Below are positions 54,272-62,593 of a DNA stretch of 64,000 bases, one piece after another. The DNA comes from CAIKMD01 sp963803265. GTDB lineage: Bacteria; Pseudomonadota; Alphaproteobacteria; ATCC43930; CGMCC-115725. The notes under the pieces are model-generated. The model saw nothing but the letters and a program-made list of their open reading frames with translations. It was not told the DNA's origin and did not search any database. The position numbers and the translations under genes are program-made. The stretch spans positions 310,001 to 374,000 of the forward strand of contig CAWDLZ010000002.1 of assembly GCA_963803265.1 (NCBI GenBank), in the 5' to 3' direction. The number at the start of each line of letters is the position of its first letter. Position 1 is the stretch's first letter.

Positions 54272-54291
54272 CGCCTACCGGGCGCGCGGCC

Positions 54292-56391
54292 ATGGCGGGC
54301 GTCGATATCGCGCGGCTGATGCGGCCGCGCTCGGTCGCGATCGTCGGCATTTCGCCCGAGCCGAGCTCGGCCGGGTTTCTGATGCTGCGCAACCTCGACG
54401 CTTACGCCTATTCCGGCGCGATCCATCTCGTCAGCCGCAACCGCAGCGAGATTGGCGGACGCCCCTGCGTCAAGACGGTCGACGACCTTCCCGAAGGCGT
54501 GGACGCGGCGATGCTGCTCATTCCGCGCGTTGCCATCGAAGACGCGGTCGAGGCCTGTGTGCGACGCAAAATCGGCGGGATCATCATTTTCGCCGCCGGA
54601 TTCGGCGAGGCGGGCGGCGAGTGGAAAGCCGCTCAGGACCGCATTGCCGCCCTGGCCGAGGCGGCCGGCATCGCGTTGTGCGGGCCGAATTGCCTTGGGA
54701 TCGTCGATTTCGTCCACCGCATCCCGCTGACTTTCTCGGCACAGCTCGGCGAGCCGCTCGACGTGCGCGCGGGCGTCGTCGTGGTCGCGCAAAGCGGCGG
54801 CCTGGCGGGGGTGGTGCGGGTGGCGCTCAAAGCCAAGGGCATCCCCGTCACCTGCACGGTCTCGACCGGGAACGAGGCGGTGCTGGGTCTCGAGGACTAC
54901 ATCGCGCATCTGATCGAGGAACCGACCACCCAGGTCGTAGCATGCTTTGCCGAGCAGATCAGAAAGCCTCAGCGCTTTCTCGCGGCGGCCGCGCGCGCCC
55001 GCGCTCTGGCCAAGCCGATCGTGCTCCTCCATTCCGGCAAGAGCGCGGCGGCACGGGAATCGGCGCGCTCGCACACCGGGGCCCTCGTAGGCGATTACGC
55101 GGTGATGGAGACCATTCTCGCGCACAGCGCCGTCATCACGGTCGATAGCTTGGAAGAGCTGATCGACGTGTCCGAGCTGATGATGCGGTTCCCGACGCCG
55201 CCCACCCAAGGCTGCGCGATGGTGACGGATTCGGGCGCGGTGAAGGGCCTGACGCTCGATTTCTGCGCGGAGCTCGGCCTCGACCTGCCGCCCTTGACGC
55301 CCCAATTGGCGGCGCGGCTGCAGCAAGAAGTCCCTGAATTCGTCGGCGCCAGCAACCCGCTCGACCTTACCGCGCAGGCGATCACCCATCCGGAGATGTA
55401 TGAGCGGACGATGACGCCGCTCCTTGCCGACGATTCCTATGGCAGCCTGGTGCTGACCGCGATCGTGTCCTCGGCCACCGACTACGCCCTCGTCAAGGGG
55501 CGGGCGTCGCTGAAGCCGATGCTGAACTCGAAAAAGCCGGTCATCTTCGCGATGCTCGGCGATGAGGCGGAGGTGCCGCCCAAGCTCGTCGAGGAAGCGC
55601 GCGGCGGAAACGTGCCGTTCTTCCGCTCGCCCGAGCGGGCGTTGCGCGCGCTCGCCCGCATCACCGAATATGGCCGCGCTCTGGCGCGGGCGCGAAATCG
55701 CGAGGGGATCGGCGCGGTTTCAATGCCGCCTTTGCCGGGCCGCGGCATGCTCGCCGAGCATGTGGCCAAGACCTATCTCGCGGCTTGCGGCTTCCCGACC
55801 CCCAAAGGCGGTCTTGCGCGCTCGCTCGCCGAGGCGCGCAAGATCGCGGCCGAGATCGGTTTTCCGGTCGCCGCGAAGCTGCAGGCCGCCTCGCTCGCGC
55901 ATAAGAGCGATTTCGGCGGCGTGCTCCTCAACATCGCGGATGCGCCCTCGCTCGAAGCCGCGTGGCAAAAGCTGCAACGCGTCGCAGCCGGCCGCAATCT
56001 CGCGCTCGACGGTATCCTCATCGAGGCGATGGCCGAGCGGGGCGTCGAGACCATCGTCGGCGCGCGCCGCGATCCTCAGTGGGGTCCGGTGGCGATGGTG
56101 GGATTGGGCGGGATCTGGGCCGAGGCGCTGGGCGACATCCGCATTCTGCCGATCGGCCTGGACGAGGATGAGATCGTCGTGGAGATCGGCAAGCTGCGCG
56201 GCGCGAAGTTGCTGGCGGGAATGCGCGGGGCCAAGCCGGCCGATGTGGCGGCGCTCGCCCGTGCGGTGCGGCTCGTGGGCACGATCATCGCCGCAGGACC
56301 TGAGATCGCCGAGATCGACATCAATCCCTTTACCGTCTTTGGCGAGGGCGAGGGCGCGCTCGCGCTCGACGCGCTGATCGTGACTGATTAG
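54292..56391 (+). CDS. NDP-forming acyl-CoA synthetase, probable feruloyl/coumaroyl-CoA ligase
   Basis: The 699-residue protein has a CoA-binding domain (RPRSVAIVGISPEPSSAGF), a succinyl-CoA-ligase-like domain with the phosphorylated His in SARSHTGALVGDY, and a C-terminal ATP-grasp domain (FPVAAKLQAASLAHKSDFGGV). Coupled to the hydratase-lyase it would activate hydroxycinnamic acids, as the NDP-forming FerA of Sphingobium SYK-6 does with FerB. This differs from the AMP-forming Fcs of pseudomonads. Confidence 0.88.
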   Translation: MAGVDIARLMRPRSVAIVGISPEPSSAGFLMLRNLDAYAYSGAIHLVSRNRSEIGGRPCVKTVDDLPEGVDAAMLLIPRVAIEDAVEACVRRKIGGIIIFAAGFGEAGGEWKAAQDRIAALAEAAGIALCGPNCLGIVDFVHRIPLTFSAQLGEPLDVRAGVVVVAQSGGLAGVVRVALKAKGIPVTCTVSTGNEAVLGLEDYIAHLIEEPTTQVVACFAEQIRKPQRFLAAAARARALAKPIVLLHSGKSAAARESARSHTGALVGDYAVMETILAHSAVITVDSLEELIDVSELMMRFPTPPTQGCAMVTDSGAVKGLTLDFCAELGLDLPPLTPQLAARLQQEVPEFVGASNPLDLTAQAITHPEMYERTMTPLLADDSYGSLVLTAIVSSATDYALVKGRASLKPMLNSKKPVIFAMLGDEAEVPPKLVEEARGGNVPFFRSPERALRALARITEYGRALARARNREGIGAVSMPPLPGRGMLAEHVAKTYLAACGFPTPKGGLARSLAEARKIAAEIGFPVAAKLQAASLAHKSDFGGVLLNIADAPSLEAAWQKLQRVAAGRNLALDGILIEAMAERGVETIVGARRDPQWGPVAMVGLGGIWAEALGDIRILPIGLDEDEIVVEIGKLRGAKLLAGMRGAKPADVAALARAVRLVGTIIAAGPEIAEIDINPFTVFGEGEGALALDALIVTD

Positions 56392-56399
56392 GTCGCGGT

Positions 56400-56457
56400 T
56401 CGCGCGCCTGCGCCACCCTGCTCGCGCGAGTAGGTTGGATAGGCGGCGGGCGCGCGA
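56400..56457. terminator. Possible bidirectional terminator between ligase and dinB
   Basis: TCGCGCGCC (56400-56408) pairs with GGCGCGCGA (56449-56457), enclosing a self-complementary CTCGCGCGAG (56421-56430). It sits between two convergent genes. Confidence 0.35.
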
Positions 56458-56472
56458 GCGTAAAAAGCCTCG

Positions 56473-57666
56473 CTAAAACCTCGCGAACAAGTCCGGCGGA
56501 TCGGCGCGGCGTCCCGGCGCCAGATCGTGTGCAGTAATGCCTATGAGACGGAATGAGGTGCCGTCGAGCGCGCGCCGCAGCACCGGCGTCACCGCGGCCA
56601 GAATGGTCGCGGCCTTCATCGTCGGATCGTGCAGGCGGCAGGCGTGGGTGCGGGTGAGCCGGTCGTGGCGCCGCAGCTTCAAGGTGAGCGAGCCCGCGGC
56701 GAGATCGGCGCGCTCGAGCCGCGTCGCCACGCGAACCGCCAGCTTTTCGAGCTCCACAACAATGTCGTCGTAACTCGCGAGGTCGCGCGCGAAAGTGCGC
56801 TCGGCGCCGACCGTCACCGATCGGCCGCGCCCCGTGCCGACGCGTCTTTGATCCTCGCCGCGCGCGTGGCGCAAGAGGCGTCTGGCCCAGGAGCCGAAGC
56901 GGTGAAGCAGCTCGTCTTCCTTGGCGTGGCGCAGCTCGGCCACCGTCTTGAAACCGAGCGCCTCGATCTTGGCCGCCGTCACCGGGCCGACGCCAGGCAG
57001 CGCCGACACCTTCATCGGGCCGAGCACGGCGAGCGCGTTGCTCTCGCCGATGACGTGAAAGCCGCGCGGCTTGCCGAGATCGCTGGCGATCTTCGCCAGC
57101 ATCTTGTTGGGCGCGACGCCGATCGAGATCGTCACGCCGACGCGCTTTTCGACCAGCAGCGCGAGCCTCGCCAGCGATCGCGCCGGCGGCTCCGCGGCGG
57201 CGGACGAGCCGAGATCGAGATAGGCTTCGTCGATCGATACGCTCTCCAGGCGCGGCGTCAGCGTCGCCATCAGCTCGCGGATGCGGCGCGATTCCAGGCG
57301 GTATTTTTCCATGTCGGGGCGGATGACGGTGGCGCCGGGGCAAAGGCGCAAGGCCTGGCCCATCGGCATCGCCGAGCGCACGCCGAAGCGCCGCGCGACA
57401 TAGCAACAGGTGAGGACGACGCCGCGCCCGGCGCCCCCGACGATCACCGGCTCGGCTGCCAGCTCGGGCCGGTCGCGCTTCTCGACCGAGGCGTAGAACG
57501 CATCGCAATCGACATGGGCAATGGCTAGCCGCGCCAGCTCGGGATGCGCGACGAGGCGGGACGAGCCGCAATTCGGGCACGAGGCCGGCGCGGGATCATC
57601 GACCAGCGCCAGCCGGCCGCAGTCCCGGCACAGGCAATTCGCGTCGATGTCGGTGGCGGGTTGCAT
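56473..57666 (-). CDS. dinB: DNA polymerase IV (DinB) with N-terminal zinc ribbon
   Basis: About 397 residues from ATG 57666. The Y-family polymerase core begins VDCDAFYASVEKRD (first metal Asp), has CCYVARRFGVRSAMPM and the second acidic pair in SIDEAYLDLG, then the helix-hairpin-helix GVGPVTAAKIEALGF and the little-finger domain. Ahead of the core a short zinc ribbon (Cys13-x2-Cys16 ... Cys30-x2-Cys33) is present, seen in a subset of alphaproteobacterial DinB proteins. Role: translesion synthesis. Convergent with the acyl-CoA ligase. Confidence 0.93.
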   Translation of the reverse strand: MQPATDIDANCLCRDCGRLALVDDPAPASCPNCGSSRLVAHPELARLAIAHVDCDAFYASVEKRDRPELAAEPVIVGGAGRGVVLTCCYVARRFGVRSAMPMGQALRLCPGATVIRPDMEKYRLESRRIRELMATLTPRLESVSIDEAYLDLGSSAAAEPPARSLARLALLVEKRVGVTISIGVAPNKMLAKIASDLGKPRGFHVIGESNALAVLGPMKVSALPGVGPVTAAKIEALGFKTVAELRHAKEDELLHRFGSWARRLLRHARGEDQRRVGTGRGRSVTVGAERTFARDLASYDDIVVELEKLAVRVATRLERADLAAGSLTLKLRRHDRLTRTHACRLHDPTMKAATILAAVTPVLRRALDGTSFRLIGITAHDLAPGRRADPPDLFARF

Positions 57667-57813
57667 CGCTTGGCCTCGCTGCCGCGCCAAACTACCGTTT
57701 TTCCCCCGGCAAGGCGGCGGTTGCGGCGAGCCGCGGAAGTGGGTAAACTTCCGCGAATTTCGTCCGCGTCGAACCAACACTCATAGGGAGCGGCCTGCGG
57801 GCCGTCGAGCGCC

Positions 57814-58833
57814 ATGGCAACCGATCTTCACTTTCACTGGGGTCCCAAGGGTTTTGCCGATGCGCTGCGTCGGCGGACATCGAAGCCGATGATCCGGCGC
57901 GGCGATGACGGCGCCGAATATTTCGATTCGAATTTCTCGTCAAATCGCCTGCCGGCAGATTTCGACGACGTGAATGCGCGGCTTGCCGAGATGGACAAGA
58001 ACGGCGTGAAGCGCGCCGCGCTGTCGATGAGCCCGGTCACCGGGATCGAAGCGCTGCCGCTCCAGGACGCATTGCCGCTGGCCCGCGCCTACAATGATTC
58101 GGTATCGGCGGTTTGCGCGGCACATCCCGACCGGTTCTCGGGTTTCGCAATTCTGCCGGTGGGCAATATGAGCGCCGCCGTCGCCGAGTTCGAGCGCGTC
58201 ATGGACATGCCCGGCATGATCGGGGCGGTGCTGCCCGGCGACGGCTTCCTGTCGAAGAAGCGCGCCGAGAATTTCGCGCCCCTGTTCGCGGCGGCCAATC
58301 GGCGGAACGCGATCTTCCTCGTGCACTACGGCAAGCTGCCCGACGATTTGGACGCGCCGAAGGTCGATGCCTCGGATAATTCGCGCGATCGTTACGGCAC
58401 GCTCGACATGCAGGCGCGCTTGAGCTCGAACATGGTCACTTTCTGCATGACCGACTTTTTGAAGCCCTACCCGAACGTCACGGTGATCAGCCACAATCTC
58501 GGCGGCAACATTCCGTTCGAGATCGATCGCATGGATCACCGCACGATGTGCGACCGCCCCGGCGAGGAGTTGCCGTCGAAGAAGGTGAAAGCCGCGCCGA
58601 TCATGGTCGATTGCAATTCCTTGAGCGCCCGCGCGATCGAGCTCGCGGTCCAGGTTTACGGCGCCGACAAGATCGTGTTCGGCTCCGACGGCAGCGATTT
58701 CGGCATGCAATGGACCAACAAGGCGATCGCCGACGCGCGCCTCACCGATGCCGAAAAACGGGCGATCCTCGAGGGTAACGCCAGGCGCATCCTCGCGCGA
58801 GTCAACAATCGGGTTGCCGCCGCGGCGGAGTAA
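57814..58833 (+). CDS. Amidohydrolase-2 / ACMSD-like metal-dependent hydrolase
   Basis: The 339-residue TIM-barrel protein has the N-terminal HxH motif in DLHFHWGPKG, a His in FLVHYGKLP, another in TVISHNLGGN and the catalytic Asp in FGSDGSDFGM, followed by a C-terminal GNARRIL helix. This is the non-hydrolytic decarboxylase branch (ACMSD, resorcylate and OMA/PDC hydrolase relatives such as LigJ). It could act on a ring-cleavage product of the LigB enzymes. Divergent from dinB. Confidence 0.87.
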   Translation: MATDLHFHWGPKGFADALRRRTSKPMIRRGDDGAEYFDSNFSSNRLPADFDDVNARLAEMDKNGVKRAALSMSPVTGIEALPLQDALPLARAYNDSVSAVCAAHPDRFSGFAILPVGNMSAAVAEFERVMDMPGMIGAVLPGDGFLSKKRAENFAPLFAAANRRNAIFLVHYGKLPDDLDAPKVDASDNSRDRYGTLDMQARLSSNMVTFCMTDFLKPYPNVTVISHNLGGNIPFEIDRMDHRTMCDRPGEELPSKKVKAAPIMVDCNSLSARAIELAVQVYGADKIVFGSDGSDFGMQWTNKAIADARLTDAEKRAILEGNARRILARVNNRVAAAAE

Positions 58834-58853
58834 GCGAGCCGGCTATATCGTCT

Positions 58854-58883
58854 GCCGGCCGCTGCTCCGCCGGCGCGGCCGGC
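58854..58883. terminator. Bidirectional stem-loop between amidohydrolase and gph
   Basis: GCCGGCCGC (58854-58862) and GCGGCCGGC (58875-58883) form a perfect 9-bp stem with a 12-base loop between two convergent genes; one arm touches the gph stop codon. Confidence 0.5.
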
Positions 58884-59539
58884 TAAGGCACGAGGCGGGG
58901 CGCGATCGCGGCAAGCTCCGTGAAGCGCCGCGCTACCGCTGCTGCGCCTTGCGCCATGACTTCTGGGCCATAACCCCAAGCCGCGAAGATCGACGGAATT
59001 CCGGCGGCCCTTGCCGCTGCGATGTCGTTGGCGTGATCGCCAACCATGGCCGCGCGCGCCCGCGTTCCGCCGGCGGCGGCAATCGTGCCGAGGAGGGGCG
59101 CCGGGTCGGGTTTTCTCGCCGCGAAAGAGTCGCCGCCGCCGACGAAGGCGAACCACGCTGTCAGCTCGAGCGCCGCCAGCACCGCGGCGGCCGCACCGGC
59201 GGGCTTGTTGGTGCAGATGGCGAAGCGCCAGCCAGCTCCGGCGAGGCTCCGTAATGTCGGGGTGACGCCGGGATAGGGGCGCGTCTCGATCGCGGCGTGC
59301 GCGGTGTAATCGGCCACGAACGCGTCGAGATCGCCGGCCCGGGCACGCGCGCCCGTGGCGGCGAGGGCGCGCTCCAGGAGCCTTGCCGCGCCGTCTCCAA
59401 CCATGGGTCTGATGGCGTCTAAAGCGAGCGGCGGCAGGGCGCGCGCGACGAGCAGCCGATTGAGGGCAGCGCCGAGATCGGCGAGGGAATCGACAATCGT
59501 GCCATCGAGGTCGAGCACCAATATCGGCGGCGGAGCCAT
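58883..59539 (-). CDS. gph: HAD-superfamily phosphatase, phosphoglycolate phosphatase-like
   Basis: The 218-residue protein has HAD motif I VLDLDGTIVDS, motif II ICTNKP, a Lys in FAARKPDPAPLL and motif IV GDHANDIAAARAAG. The cap domain lies between residues about 15 and 85. It fits Gph (2-phosphoglycolate removal after DNA repair), although other small phosphates are possible. ATG 59539 is preferred over 59587. It is divergent from yqgE. Confidence 0.88.
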   Translation of the reverse strand: MAPPPILVLDLDGTIVDSLADLGAALNRLLVARALPPLALDAIRPMVGDGAARLLERALAATGARARAGDLDAFVADYTAHAAIETRPYPGVTPTLRSLAGAGWRFAICTNKPAGAAAAVLAALELTAWFAFVGGGDSFAARKPDPAPLLGTIAAAGGTRARAAMVGDHANDIAAARAAGIPSIFAAWGYGPEVMAQGAAAVARRFTELAAIAPRLVP

Positions 59540-59601
59540 ACTCTTTGACTTTTCCCGAGCGGCGTGGGAAGAGCGTTCTATCATCATTCCGGCGGCGACG
59601 C

Positions 59602-60222
59602 ATGAAATCGGTGCGGTTGACGGCTCTCACCTTGGCGATTCTCGCAACACCGGCCGTGCCCGGCGCGGCCCCGAGCGCGAGCGATTCCGGTTCCCCGGAA
59701 AAGTTCCTCACCGGCCGGCTGCTCGTCGCCGCGCCCGACATGGGCGATCCGCGCTTCGAGCACGCCGTGATCTTGTTGATTCACCACGACCAGGGCGGCG
59801 CCATCGGCATCATCGTCAATCGCCCATCCGAGGAGCAGTCCTACGCCGACCTGCTCGGCGATCTCGGCCAGAATAGCGATGGCGTCGCGGGCAAGGTCGA
59901 GGTCTATGCCGGTGGCCCGGTCGAGCCGCGCATCGGCTTCGTCGTTCACAGCGCGGAATATCATCGGTCCGAGACCATGGACGTCAACAGCAAGGTCGCC
60001 GTCACTTCGAGCCCGGCCGTTTTGCGCGACATCGCGGGCGGCCACGGGCCGCAAAAATTCATCATCGCCTTTGGCTATGCCGGTTGGGGACCGGGTCAGC
60101 TCGAAAGCGAGTTGAAGCAACAGGCTTGGTTCACCGCCCCTGACGACCCGACGCTGCTTTTCGACGAGGACCGCGCGACGCTGTGGCAGAGCGCCCTCGA
60201 CCGGCGCGAGCGCTCGCTTTAA
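59602..60222 (+). CDS. yqgE: YqgE/AlgH-family protein with an N-terminal signal-like segment
   Basis: The 206-residue protein contains the UPF0301 core: FLTGRLLVAAPDMGDPRFEHAVILL, GAIGIIVNRPS, YAGGPVEPRIGFVVH and a C-terminal FGYAGWGPGQLESE, WF..D..LLF. Ahead of it is a basic start and a hydrophobic stretch (MKSVRLTALTLAILATPAVPG) that looks like a Sec signal peptide; the family is normally cytoplasmic. ATG 59602 is the start; the frame is open back to 59545. The 3' end overlaps the minus-strand MetE-like gene by 92 bases. Confidence 0.88.
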   Translation: MKSVRLTALTLAILATPAVPGAAPSASDSGSPEKFLTGRLLVAAPDMGDPRFEHAVILLIHHDQGGAIGIIVNRPSEEQSYADLLGDLGQNSDGVAGKVEVYAGGPVEPRIGFVVHSAEYHRSETMDVNSKVAVTSSPAVLRDIAGGHGPQKFIIAFGYAGWGPGQLESELKQQAWFTAPDDPTLLFDEDRATLWQSALDRRERSL

Positions 60223-61462
60223 GCCGCGCCGGTTTGCCGGCGGGCTTGGGCACGGGTTTTCTGGCTCGGTTGCGTGCGGCGCCAAAGAGCGCCTTCGATG
60301 CGATCCGCGCGCCCTCTGCCAGCGCTTCGAGTTTTGCCCACATGATGCTCGGGTGAACGCGGCGCATGAACGGGCCCTGGGCAAAGCCGCAATCGGTGCC
60401 GGCGATCACGTTCTCGCGCCCGACCACGTTCGCGTAGCGCGTGATGCGCTGGGCGACCAGTTCGGGATGCTCGACCACGTTCGTGGCATGGCTGATGACG
60501 CCGGGAATGAGAATCTTGCCCTTCGGGAGCTTGACGTTCTGCCAGACTTCCCACTCATGTTCGTGGCGAGGGTTGGCGCCCTCGATCACGTAGGCGCCGG
60601 CACGTACTTTGAGGATCAGATCGACGATGTCGTTCAACGGGACGTCGGTGACATGCGGGCCCGGCCAGCTTCCCCAGCAAACGTGATAGCGGATGCGGTC
60701 CTCGGGGAGTCCCGCGAGCGCGTAATTGAGCGCGTCCACGTACATGCCGACCCATCGACGGTATTGCGCGAAGGTCTTGGGCGGCACCTGGCGGTCATAG
60801 GTCACGGCGGCGCGCGCGTCGTCGATCTGCACCAATAGCCCGGCATCGACGATCATCTTGTATTCGGTCCGCATCGCGTCGGCGATGGCCTGCACCAGCT
60901 GTTCTTCGGTCTTGTAATACTCGTTCTTGCGATCGGGGATGGCGCTGGCGGGCGCCGCGACCGGCAAGAATCCCTCCGCGACGGTTACCGCGCCGAGCGC
61001 CGCCTTGAAATTATCGATATCGCGCCGCAATTCGGCTTGGCCGGTATAGGCGATCGGGCCGACGCAGACGGCGTCGCCGCCGCGCGCGCCGCCGTCGCGG
61101 GCATCGAGCTCGGCATAGAATTCCGCGAATCGCTCGCGGTCGGCGCCGTAAGCGTAAGGATCGCGGCCGGACGGCGACGGGCGCAATTCGAAGCCGCTCA
61201 AGCGTTCCAGAACATATTGCGACCAGCTGATCGACTTGCCGAACTCGCCGTCGCTCACGACATCGATGCCGGTTGCCGCCTGCCGCGCCACCACGGCGGC
61301 GACGCTCTCCTTCAAGCATCGCGCATAGGCGGCTTCGTCATAGGCCTCCCGCCGCTGCTTGGCGCGTAGGAAGGTCAGCAATTCGGGCGGCCGGATCAGG
61401 CTGCCGACATGGGTCGTAAGAATTCGTCGCTCGCTTCGCTTCATGCCTGGGGTCACTTCCAT
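60131..61462 (-). CDS. MetE-like (cobalamin-independent methionine synthase, COG0620) protein 1
   Basis: The 443-residue protein covers only the catalytic C-terminal barrel of MetE. Zinc ligands are visible in YHVCWGSWPG (His and Cys) and in the late GTDCGFAQG (Cys); TTHVGSLIRPP and DVVSDGEFGK are also typical. It starts within the end of the second MetE-like gene (ATG 61462; ATG 61444 is an alternative). The last 50 residues form a Lys/Arg/Ala/Pro-rich tail that overlaps yqgE on the other strand and may be dispensable or a frame artefact. Likely a methyl or alkyl transferase using a thiol acceptor; biosynthesis of methionine is not implied. Confidence 0.85.
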   Translation of the reverse strand: MEVTPGMKRSERRILTTHVGSLIRPPELLTFLRAKQRREAYDEAAYARCLKESVAAVVARQAATGIDVVSDGEFGKSISWSQYVLERLSGFELRPSPSGRDPYAYGADRERFAEFYAELDARDGGARGGDAVCVGPIAYTGQAELRRDIDNFKAALGAVTVAEGFLPVAAPASAIPDRKNEYYKTEEQLVQAIADAMRTEYKMIVDAGLLVQIDDARAAVTYDRQVPPKTFAQYRRWVGMYVDALNYALAGLPEDRIRYHVCWGSWPGPHVTDVPLNDIVDLILKVRAGAYVIEGANPRHEHEWEVWQNVKLPKGKILIPGVISHATNVVEHPELVAQRITRYANVVGRENVIAGTDCGFAQGPFMRRVHPSIMWAKLEALAEGARIASKALFGAARNRARKPVPKPAGKPARLKASARAGRGRSATASRGPRRKAASGRQGR

Positions 61463-62572
61463 ATTTCTCTCGCCGCGCTCACCAAATGAGCGAGCTTGCG
61501 CTCCTCATCCGCAGCCGTGAAGCGGTCAACGTCCGAGGTCGAGGCGAAACCGCATTGCGGGCTCAGACAGAGCCGATCCATGTCGATGAAGCGCGCGGCA
61601 TCCGCGACGCGCCGCTTCAATTCGTCGAGCGGCTCGAGCGCCTTCTGCTTGGTGCTCATCAGGCCTAGAACGACGGTCTTGGTCTTGGGCACATAGCGCA
61701 GCGGCTGGAAATCGCCGGCGCGCTCGGTATCGTATTCCAGGAAGAATCCGTCGAAATCGAGCTTCTGGAACAGGGCCTCGGCGACCGGATCGTAACCGCC
61801 GGTCGCCTGGCCGTGCCCGGAATTGCCGCGGCAAAGATGAATGCACAGGGTCATGTCCTGGGGCCGATCCCGCACCGAGGCATTGATCAGATCGACATAG
61901 TCGTCGATCAATTTCTTCGGGTCCTCGCCGCGCGCGCGAACCACGTCCTGGTTTCGCGGATCGCACAAGACGGCGAGCGGCACTTCATCGACCTGAAGAT
62001 ACTTGCAGCCCAGCGCGGCGAGATCGGCGATCTCTTCCCGGTAGATCGCCGCGATATCGGCGAAATAGGCCTTACGGTCGCCGGCATAGGGCGACTTCGC
62101 CAAGCCCTTGTCGCCGGTGAAGAAGTGATTGACGGTCGGCGAGGGAATCGTCGCCTTGGCCATGCGCCTTGTCGCCTTGATAAGGAAGGCGAAATCCTCG
62201 GCCGTGATGGTCTCCCGCCGCTTCAATTTGTTGAACGGCGTAAGGGACGGGCACGCCGCGCCGCGTCTCGCCCGAGAACTCGGTAAAGGTGAAGGAGCTA
62301 GGCATCCGGTCGGTGCTGTAGCCGGCGACGCGCTCGAAGAACCGATCACGCCAGTTCTGCCGGCGGAACTCGCCGTCGGTGATCGCCTGCAATCCGACGC
62401 GCTCTTGCAGCGCGATCGCCTCGCGAATTTCCTCATCCTCGAGCGCGCGCAGCTTTTCCGGCGGCAACTTGCCCTCGGCGCGCGCCTTGCGCGCATCGAG
62501 CAGGCGCCGCGGCCGCACCAGGCTCCCGACATGGTCGGCGCGAAACGGCGGATCGAGGTGGAGTTTCGTCAT
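61453..62572 (-). CDS. MetE-like (COG0620) protein 2 (one frameshift)
   Basis: About 372 residues after removing one base at 62238-62241. It begins MTKLHLDPPFRADHVGSLVRP and continues AITDGEFRRQNWRD; after the repair VPYPFNKLKRRETITAEDF joins smoothly. Zinc ligands are in CIHLCRGNSGHG and SPQCGFAST. It lies directly upstream of MetE-like protein 1 and overlaps it by about 10 bases. Such tandem short MetE homologues occur in catabolic clusters where a methyl or other alkyl group is moved to a thiol; in an O-methyl-aromatic setting a demethylation link is attractive but unproven. Confidence 0.85.
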
Positions 62573-62593
62573 CGCGCTTGGCTCCTTTCGCGA

